DNA of 64,000 nucleotides, taken from the NCBI GenBank assembly GCA_947503935.1, contig CANNFR010000006.1:62001-126000 (forward strand). Direction: 5' to 3'. Made by a program: the position numbers and the translations under genes. The notes beneath the pieces were generated by a model. The model ran no database searches. It was given only the letters and a program-made list of their open reading frames with translations, and was not told the DNA's origin. This DNA comes from an uncultured Paracoccaceae bacterium (GTDB lineage Bacteria > Pseudomonadota > Alphaproteobacteria > Rhodobacterales > Rhodobacteraceae). Of this stretch, positions 56,631 to 64,000 are shown one piece after another. Numbering within the stretch: the first letter of the stretch is position 1; every line of letters starts with the position of its first letter.

Positions 56631-58262
56631 CTATGACCGAACCCAAACCTCAACCCGGCGATTGATCGCCTTGCCGTTGACATCCGTGTTGCACGCCGAT
56701 GGCATCAGCTCACTATAGGATTTGGTCTGAAAGCGCACATTCGGCAAACGTTGCCCAGCCGCCCGGGCGATTGAGCGAGCCACCGATCTTGCCCGCTGAT
56801 CGGCCAGGGTCAGGTTATAGCTGAACGCCCCGTCGCTGTCGGTAAAGCCGACGATCGCGACCTCTGACCCCGATGGCAGGGTTTCCAGATACCCGATCAG
56901 CCGCGCGATATCGTTACGCTCTTTCTGGCCGAGGGCGCTTGAGCCCGGGGGAAAGCGGATGGTCGTGGACAATCTGTCCCAATTGACGATCTCTTCTCCC
57001 AATTGGCTGGCCAATCGTCTTGGAAAATCGCCGCGTACGCTTGCGACCAGGCGATTCGCGTCGCTGAAGCTGAAACTGCGCGATTGGCGCGCCACGCCAA
57101 GGCTGACGAAACCGGACGCCTCGATCGGCGCATCGGCCTCGGTCGACAGGGCGTATTCCATGAATTGCCGCGCCTCGGGCGGCATATTGTCGGGCCGGTT
57201 ATAGAGGTAGAGGCGCCGGCCGAGCGGGTATTCTTCGGTCTTCACGCTGAAGGGTTCGGCCCGGCCCACAAGACCGCATTCGCCCGCCAGATCCAGCACA
57301 CGCGTGCCCTGGCTATAGGCAAAGCCCACATAGCCGATGGCAAAGGCATCGGCGCGCACAGCGGCGGCCATCTCGGGGTTGTCGCCTCCGGGGTAGACGG
57401 TGTCAGGGCCGAGCGGCCGCTCACGCCCCGAGAAGATCACGTTCTCATAGACGCCGCGGGTGCTGGACCCGTCTTCGCGCGACAAAACGGTGATCGGGGC
57501 ATCGGGCCCGCCCACCTGGCGCCAATTGGTGATGCTGCCGGTATAGATCCGTTCAAGCTGGCTCAGGCTGAGCGAGGTGACCGGGTTACGCTCGTTCACG
57601 ATCACCGCAAGACTGTCGACCGCGATCACCGTCTCATTCCGCGGATCGGTGATGTCGCCCACACCGGCGCGGCGCAGCACCTCGATCTCGCCCGGGCGGG
57701 CAGGGCGCGACGCCATGCCGAAATGCGCGGTCTTGTCGGCCAGCGCATCGAAGGCGTCGCCTGATCCGGTCGAGACCAGCAGATGCCGTGCCAGCGGCGT
57801 GTCGCCGCGCATGAAGCTGATCATCTGTTCGGTTTCGCCGTTGATTTCCTGCACGACCATCTGGGCATTCAGATAGCCGGCATAGCCCTCCATCAGGAAC
57901 GGCATCACCCCAAGGCCGACCGTGTCGGACCCCGCATAGCTGACATCGGGTCTGCCCAGCTGGATAGGCGCGGACGGCTGAACAGTAACCGCGGCGGCTT
58001 GCTGCACACTTGCCGCACCGCTTGGACAGGCGGCGCCTTCGCAACGCACATCGTTGCTGGACAGCGCCAGCGTGCCAACATCCGTGCGAACCAGGTAATT
58101 GCCGTCGATGAACGAAACCAGCCGTCCCGTGATCTCGGCGCTGCCATCGTTTGCGATCAACCGGACATCCTGGGCGAACGCGGCCGATGCCATGATAGAG
58201 GTCGCGAAAAGGATCGCAGCACCGGTCTTCCAGCGGCTCTTCTGTTTACGTGTCTCACACAT
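56631..58262 (-). CDS. Periplasmic phosphate-binding-like domain fused to an OmpA domain
   Basis: A 543-residue exported protein. Signal peptide at 1-30; a small beta domain at 31-75 (LIANDGSAEITGRLVSFIDG, CEGAAC); a PstS-type substrate-binding domain at about 105-395 (SYAGSDTVGLGVMPFLMEGY, ERIYTGSITNWRQVGGPDAP, and the anion loop SREDGSSTRGVYE at 261-273); and a C-terminal OmpA-type peptidoglycan-binding domain at about 432-542 (RFPPGSSALGQKERNDIARL, VGFTDSDGAFSYNLTLADQR, INRRVEVW). The start at 58262 gives the signal. No transporter is nearby, so it may tether an anion sensor to the wall. Confidence 0.85.
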   Translation of the reverse strand: MCETRKQKSRWKTGAAILFATSIMASAAFAQDVRLIANDGSAEITGRLVSFIDGNYLVRTDVGTLALSSNDVRCEGAACPSGAASVQQAAAVTVQPSAPIQLGRPDVSYAGSDTVGLGVMPFLMEGYAGYLNAQMVVQEINGETEQMISFMRGDTPLARHLLVSTGSGDAFDALADKTAHFGMASRPARPGEIEVLRRAGVGDITDPRNETVIAVDSLAVIVNERNPVTSLSLSQLERIYTGSITNWRQVGGPDAPITVLSREDGSSTRGVYENVIFSGRERPLGPDTVYPGGDNPEMAAAVRADAFAIGYVGFAYSQGTRVLDLAGECGLVGRAEPFSVKTEEYPLGRRLYLYNRPDNMPPEARQFMEYALSTEADAPIEASGFVSLGVARQSRSFSFSDANRLVASVRGDFPRRLASQLGEEIVNWDRLSTTIRFPPGSSALGQKERNDIARLIGYLETLPSGSEVAIVGFTDSDGAFSYNLTLADQRARSVARSIARAAGQRLPNVRFQTKSYSELMPSACNTDVNGKAINRRVEVWVRS

Positions 58263-58659
58263 ATGCGTTTTTCCCTCGTTATGCAGTCTCGCATTCTGGG
58301 ATGCTCGACGTGTTTTACTCTGACGTTTGGGAAGGTCGGCCCTTCTGGGCAGATGCGCGTGACATGTGCCAAGCGCGACGATATTGATCGCGACCGACAT
58401 CGCGTTTGACAGGTCTGGCAGCTTGCCTCTGTCTTACCATTTACCCCTTACCGGCCTGATGCCTCGCGACAGCAGGCCGTACTCCTCCCTGTTTTCATTC
58501 TGCCTAAAACTTAGTCAAAATTTGGACGGAAGGTGATTTTCTGCAGGCGATGGGGGCTGCTTGGGCGTTGAACGTCACCGCGTTTCCTTCAGGAATCTGC
58601 GGTAAACTACTCTAGCGCGGGCGATTTTCCGGCGTGGCGCAAAGATCGGGTATGGGCCC
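58263..58659. other. Intergenic, no gene seen
   Basis: 397 bases between two minus-strand genes, presumably with the promoter of the PstS-OmpA gene at its left side. I see no convincing ORF, terminator or RNA in it. Confidence 0.4.
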
Positions 58660-59150
58660 TTAAACCTCTTCGGGGACGAGAGTCTTGGTAAAGACCCGCA
58701 GAGGGATCTTGAAAGGCCCTTCCGACGTGTCAAGCGGCATGGTCCTGATGCCCTCATCCTGCCAGCCCATCCGCGTGTAGAACCGGCAGGCCCGGGTGTT
58801 CTCGGCCACTGCATCAAGCCAGGCGCGGGTGATGCCGGCGGCGGCCAGGCGGGCCTCGCCGTCGCGCAACAGCACCTCGGCCAGGCCGGTGCCTCGGGCG
58901 GCACGGGCCAGGAAAAGCTGGTGGAGTTCGTCGTCTCGGACGATGCAAAGCCCAAGAGGTTGCCCCTCGGGTCCTGCAACGCGCACGGCATCGCCAAATT
59001 CCTTCAGACGCCGCGAGAAATCCTCAACCGTCCGCAGCCGCGTCAGCGCCTCGGGTACGTAAGCGGCATGGGCGTCCATCCAGGAATCGCGCCAGAGCTG
59101 GGCCAACACGGGATATTCGGCAGGCAGGGCCGGGCGCGGGGCGTGCAGGC

Positions 59151-59154
<4 letters not shown>
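58660..59154 (-). CDS. GNAT-family N-acetyltransferase
   Basis: A 164-residue GNAT acetyltransferase: QLFLARAARGTGLAEVLLRD carries the acetyl-CoA pyrophosphate loop (R-x-x-G-x-G/A), and ITRAWLDAVAENTRACRFYT, then RMGWQDEG the C-terminal part. It starts with GTG, overlapping the tldD stop by four bases (GTGA), so it is coupled to tldD. The substrate is unknown; the frame running further upstream is a shadow of tldD. Confidence 0.85.
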
Positions 59155-60572
<1,418 letters not shown>

Positions 60573-60757
60573 GGGATGTCTCCTTGCGGGCTGAAAGCGG
60601 ACAAGCGTCTGTTTGACGCAACGGTTTTGCTTGTCCTTGAGCCAACAATATGGTTTTCACCGGGTCGGGATACAACGGGATTCCGCCCCCGTGCGGGGCT
60701 CGGCCTTGGAAACAACCGCGAAAGCTGGCCTAGCCGATCTGAAAATAGGGAACCAAT

Positions 60758-61621
60758 ATGCGACTTTTCTCCAGGATTTCGGGCGCTTTGGCCGCGGTAA
60801 ACTTGTCAACCGGCGCCGCGATCGCCCAGACCTTGCCCGACAATCTGCCGGTCATCGGCGCCCCGGTGCCGGGCGGCATGGGCTTTCAGCCGGCCGCGAC
60901 CGAGCTTATGTCTGATCTGAGGTGGCTCGACGGGTTCCTTCTGGTGATCATTACGGTCATCTGCGTCTTCGTTCTAGCCCTTTTGGCCATCGTGATCGTC
61001 CGCCATAACGCGAAATCCAATCCCACGCCCGCGCGGTTCACCCACAACACCCCGATCGAGTTCGCCTGGACGGCGATCCCGGTGGTGATCTTGCTGGTGA
61101 TCGGCGCCTATTCGCTGCCGGTCCTGTTCAAGCAACAGATCATGCCCGAGGCGGATGTCGTCATCAAAGTGACCGGCCACCAGTGGTACTGGAGCTACGA
61201 ATACCCCGATCACGACATCGATTTCGCAAGCTACATGCTGGCGCGAGAAGAACTGGCTGAATACGGCTATACCGACGATCTGTATTTGCTGGCCACCGAT
61301 ACGGCCGTCGTCGTTCCGACGGGGCAGAAGGTTCTGATGCAGGTCACCGGCGCCGACGTGATCCATTCGTGGACGATCCCGTCCTTCGGGGTCAAGCAAG
61401 ACGCCGTGCCTGGCCGCCTGGCCGAGCTTTGGTTCGAGGTTGAGCCTGGCATGGAAGGCATCTATTTCGGCCAATGCTCCGAGCTTTGCGGCAAGGATCA
61501 CGCCTATATGCCGATCACCGTCAAGGCGGTCACGCCGGAAGATTATCAGACCTGGCTGGACAGCGCGGTTGAGGTCTATTCCGGCCGCCCGGCGACCGTC
61601 GATGTCGCCTCGAACGACTAA
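60758..61621 (+). CDS. ctaC: Cytochrome c oxidase subunit II
   Basis: A 287-residue subunit with a signal peptide (residues 1-24), two membrane helices (about 57-82 and 103-125) and the periplasmic CuA cupredoxin domain. CuA ligands: His203 ([10 protein letters not shown]), Cys240 and Cys244 in [15 protein letters not shown], His248 and Met251; the aromatic [10 protein letters not shown] is the electron-entry region. It accepts electrons from cytochrome c in the aa3 oxidase. It leads the ctaC-ctaB-orf-ctaG-ctaE operon. Confidence 0.97.
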   Translation: MRLFSRISGALAAVNLSTGAAIAQTLPDNLPVIGAPVPGGMGFQPAATELMSDLRWLDGFLLVIITVICVFVLALLAIVIVRHNAKSNPTPARFTHNTPIEFAWTAIPVVILLVIGAYSLPVLFKQQIMPEADVVIKVTGHQWYWSYEYPDHDIDFASYMLAREELAEYGYTDDLYLLATDTAVVVPTGQKVLMQVTGADVIHSWTIPSFGVKQDAVPGRLAELWFEVEPGMEGIYFGQCSELCGKDHAYMPITVKAVTPEDYQTWLDSAVEVYSGRPATVDVASND

Positions 61622-61642
61622 AACCCGCAGAGGACGCCAGGG

Positions 61643-62563
61643 ATGACCGACGCCACCTCTTTCGACGGCCCCCGCGATGTGCGGTTCGGCGATTACGTGC
61701 AGCTTTTGAAGCCGCGCGTGATGTCGCTGGTCGTGTTCACCGCTTTGGTGGGGCTGGTGTTGGCGCCGGGGGGCATCAACCCGATGCTGGGCTTTGCCGC
61801 GATCTTGTTCATCGCGCTGGGCGGCGGAGCCTCGGGCGCGCTGAACATGTGGTATGACGCCGATATCGACGCCGTGATGCGCCGCACCGCCCGCCGCCCC
61901 GTGCCGGATGGTCGCGTGACGGCGGGCGAGGCGCGGGCGCTGGGCCTGGGGCTGGCGGGTCTTTCGGTTATCATGCTGGGGCTGGCGGCCAATTGGGTCG
62001 CCGCGGGCCTTCTGGCCTTCACGATCTTCTTTTATGCGGTCGTCTACACGATGTGGCTGAAGCGCGCGACGCCGCAGAACATCGTCATCGGTGGCGCGGC
62101 CGGGGCCTTCCCCCCGATGATCGGCTGGGCCGCCGCAACGGGCGGTGTCAGCGTCGAAAGCGTCATGATGTTTGCGCTGATCTTCATGTGGACGCCGCCG
62201 CATTTCTGGGCGCTGGCGCTTTTCATGAAGGAAGACTATCACAAGGCCGGTGTGCCGATGCTGACCGTGACCCATGGCCGCCGTGCGACGCGCGTGCATA
62301 TCCTGGTCTACACGATTTTGCTGGCGGGTCTGGCCATCGGCGCGGGCTTCACCGCGCTCGGTGGGCCGATCTACATGGCGGCCGCGATCGTTCTGAACGT
62401 GCTCTTTCTGATTGGTGCCGTGCGCATCTGGCGCCGGGATGAGGGCATGGCCGAGGCCGATGGCTATGCGGTGGAAAAGCGCTTCTTCCGCTTCTCGCTT
62501 TTGTACCTCTTCCTGCATTTCGGCGCGATGCTGGCCGATACGGCCCTTCTGGAGGTGATGTGA
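61643..62563 (+). CDS. ctaB: Protoheme IX farnesyltransferase (heme O synthase)
   Basis: A 306-residue UbiA-type prenyltransferase that adds farnesyl to protoheme, giving heme O for the oxidase. First aspartate motif [15 protein letters not shown], second region [20 protein letters not shown], with about nine membrane helices. It is 21 bases after ctaC, and its stop shares a base with the next ATG. Confidence 0.96.
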   Translation: MTDATSFDGPRDVRFGDYVQLLKPRVMSLVVFTALVGLVLAPGGINPMLGFAAILFIALGGGASGALNMWYDADIDAVMRRTARRPVPDGRVTAGEARALGLGLAGLSVIMLGLAANWVAAGLLAFTIFFYAVVYTMWLKRATPQNIVIGGAAGAFPPMIGWAAATGGVSVESVMMFALIFMWTPPHFWALALFMKEDYHKAGVPMLTVTHGRRATRVHILVYTILLAGLAIGAGFTALGGPIYMAAAIVLNVLFLIGAVRIWRRDEGMAEADGYAVEKRFFRFSLLYLFLHFGAMLADTALLEVM

Positions 62564-62757
62564 TGGCATTTGCGAAAGATCATGACCTGCATAGACGCCG
62601 CCTGGGCATGAATGTGGGCGTGGCCCTGACACTGGTCGCCTTCGTCGCCGTGATGTTCGGCGTGACGGTTGTGAAAGTCACCAATGGCGGCCTGATCGAG
62701 GCCTATGATCACCAGCCCCGCGCCAGCGTTCTGCCGATAACGGAGCCGGTGCAATGA
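62563..62757 (+). CDS. Small single-pass membrane protein of the oxidase cluster (CoxF-like)
   Basis: A 64-residue protein: charged N-terminus (AFAKDHDLHRRRLG), one membrane helix (NVGVALTLVAFVAVMFGVTV) and a polar tail. A small gene of this kind lies between ctaB and ctaG in many alphaproteobacteria and is called coxF; its function is not established. GGAGGTGATG precedes the ATG. The last four bases overlap the ctaG start. Confidence 0.8.
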   Translation: MAFAKDHDLHRRRLGMNVGVALTLVAFVAVMFGVTVVKVTNGGLIEAYDHQPRASVLPITEPVQ

Positions 62758-63347
62758 TCGGCTGGTACAAACGCCTGACCGATACCCACAAGACGCTGAC
62801 GCAAACCGTTGGTGTCGTCGTCCTGATGGGCAGCCTGGGCTGGGCATCGGTGCCACTTTACGACCTTTTTTGCCGCGTGACCGGTTATGGCGGCACGACA
62901 GCGGTGTCTGACGGGTCCGACCTTGAGATCCTCGATCAGACCATGATCGTGCGCTTCGATGCCTCGCTTGAGGCGGGCATGCCGTGGGAATTCAAGCCGA
63001 TGCAGACCCAGATGGAAGTGCGCATCGGCGAGGTCGGCCTGGCCTTCTATGAGGCCTACAACCCGACCTCCGAACCCATCGCGGGGTCCGCCAGCTACAA
63101 TGTCGCCCCCTTTGCGGCGGGCGGCTATTTCGCCAAGATCGACTGCTTTTGCTTCGAAAGCCAGGTTCTGGCCCCGGGCGAGCGGATGCAGATGCCGGTG
63201 ACCTTCTATGTCGACCCAGAGATTGTCGACGATAACGACGGGAAATACGTGAAACAGATCACGCTTTCCTATACTTTCCACGTCATCGACCTGCCTGACA
63301 CCTACGCGGAACTCGCGCCGGTGGCCGGACAGGCCGAGACCAATTGA
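62754..63347 (+). CDS. ctaG: Cytochrome c oxidase assembly protein CtaG (Cox11)
   Basis: A 197-residue copper chaperone that inserts CuB in subunit I. N-terminal membrane helix (TQTVGVVVLMGSLGWASVPL), then the family YDLFCRVTGYGGTT at its periplasmic end and, later, IDCFCFESQVLAPGER with the copper-binding CFCF. The start overlaps the small gene before it. Length is normal for Cox11. Confidence 0.96.
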   Translation: MIGWYKRLTDTHKTLTQTVGVVVLMGSLGWASVPLYDLFCRVTGYGGTTAVSDGSDLEILDQTMIVRFDASLEAGMPWEFKPMQTQMEVRIGEVGLAFYEAYNPTSEPIAGSASYNVAPFAAGGYFAKIDCFCFESQVLAPGERMQMPVTFYVDPEIVDDNDGKYVKQITLSYTFHVIDLPDTYAELAPVAGQAETN

Positions 63348-63366
63348 TGCCTGACGGAGACCCTGC

Positions 63367-64000
63367 ATGGCGCATGTGAAAGAACACGACTACCACATCC
63401 TGCCCCCATCGCTCTGGCCCTTCATCGGGTCTGTCAGCGCCTTCACCATGCTTATGGGCGCGGTGTTCTGGATGCATGGCAGCGGGCCTTGGGCCTTTCT
63501 GATCGGCACTGTCGGCGTCCTTTACGTGATGTTCGCCTGGTGGTCGGAAGTGGTGGCCGAAAGCCGTCAGGGCGACCACACCCCTGTCGTGCGGCTTGGC
63601 CTGCGCTACGGCTTTATCCTCTTCATCATGTCCGAGGTGATGTTCTTCGCAGCCTGGTTCTGGAGCTTCTTCAAGCACGCCCTGTATCCGATGGATACCT
63701 ATGAGGGCTCAACTTATGTCTCGCCGGAATTCTACCATGTCGATCCGCTGCACCTGCCGCTGATCAACACGCTTATCCTGCTCTTGTCGGGTTGCGCGGT
63801 GACCTGGGCGCACCACGCGCTGGTCCATGGGGGCGAGCGTAAGGATGTGGAATGGGGGCTGGCGATCGGGATCGTGCTGGGCATCGCCTTTACCGCATTG
63901 CAGGGCTACGAATACTGGTACCTGATCGGCCCGCAGGACTGGACCTTCGGGGGCGACAAGTTCTTCTCGAACTTCTTCATGGCCACAGGTTTTCACGGCG
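63367..64000 (+). CDS. ctaE: Cytochrome c oxidase subunit III (cut by window end)
   Basis: The first 211 codons of subunit III, a seven-helix membrane protein of aa3 oxidase. Family sequence: [40 protein letters not shown], then [20 protein letters not shown] and [11 protein letters not shown]. The 3' end lies outside. It is 19 bases after ctaG and belongs to the same operon. Confidence 0.97.
   Translation, partial: MAHVKEHDYHILPPSLWPFIGSVSAFTMLMGAVFWMHGSGPWAFLIGTVGVLYVMFAWWSEVVAESRQGDHTPVVRLGLRYGFILFIMSEVMFFAAWFWSFFKHALYPMDTYEGSTYVSPEFYHVDPLHLPLINTLILLLSGCAVTWAHHALVHGGERKDVEWGLAIGIVLGIAFTALQGYEYWYLIGPQDWTFGGDKFFSNFFMATGFHG

Noticed and set aside
60974-62632. 552-codon minus-strand frame opposite ctaC/ctaB
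   Set aside because: Antisense shadow: its composition is low-complexity and highly charged, and the opposite strand encodes clear oxidase genes.

Overview
The window reads as a piece of chromosome from a GC-rich alphaproteobacterium, most likely Rhodobacterales (Roseobacter/Rhodobacter type). The basis is gene content and order: a ctaC-ctaB-small ORF-ctaG-ctaE oxidase cluster, fhs/chorismate mutase/folD together, a tad locus whose Flp pilins carry GAVTVDW at the processing site, an alpha/beta-hydrolase-OsmC fusion, and a TRAP transporter next to acyl-CoA catabolic genes. This placement is inference from content, not from a marker gene. No rRNA, tRNA, CRISPR array, insertion sequence or prophage was seen.

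Layout. 1-6.2 kb (mainly minus): 5' part of gatB, several unrecognised secreted or membrane proteins, a lipoprotein lytic transglycosylase, and an acyltransferase flanked by two similar 136-residue membrane proteins. 6.4-15 kb: pepN, two small proteins (one DUF2256), an ArsR-SRPBCC-SRPBCC/SRPBCC operon with two operator-like palindromes, a class V aminotransferase, the hydrolase-OsmC fusion and secreted unknowns. 15.2-27.3 kb (plus, very tightly packed): TRAP transporter dctP-dctQ-dctM, an IclR regulator, then a fused enoyl-CoA hydratase/3-hydroxyacyl-CoA dehydrogenase, thiolase, two acyl-CoA dehydrogenases, a thioesterase, a flavin oxidoreductase and an acyl-CoA ligase. Together these form one uptake-and-beta-oxidation unit resembling the pim (pimelate/dicarboxylate) operon. 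27.4-31.2 kb: MOSC protein, then one-carbon genes fhs, chorismate mutase and folD. 31.2-35.2 kb: a membrane-anchored LytTR regulator with a repeat-rich upstream region, then the PdeM nuclease and Lhr-like helicase of the ligase-associated DNA repair set.

35.7-47.9 kb (minus): a tad (Flp pilus) locus read from high to low coordinate: two Flp pilins, CpaB, CpaC secretin, an OmpA lipoprotein, CpaE, CpaF/TadA, TadB, TadC, two TadD-like lipoproteins, CpaA prepilin peptidase, and an AAA ATPase. Strong intrinsic terminators divide it into several transcripts; the minor pilins TadE/F/G are not here. 48.3-51.9 kb: lytic transglycosylase, GNAT protein, a two-subunit CoA transferase with a small ORF between its subunits, a frameshifted SEC-C gene, and a peptidoglycan amidase. 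52-58.3 kb: topA, a small secreted protein, dprA, and a periplasmic phosphate-binding-like domain fused to an OmpA domain. 58.7-64 kb: GNAT and tldD (minus), then divergently the cytochrome c oxidase assembly/structural cluster, cut by the window end inside ctaE.

The least explained items are the TRAP/pim-like unit's substrate, the LytTR upstream repeats, the PstS-OmpA fusion, and the paired membrane proteins around the acyltransferase.
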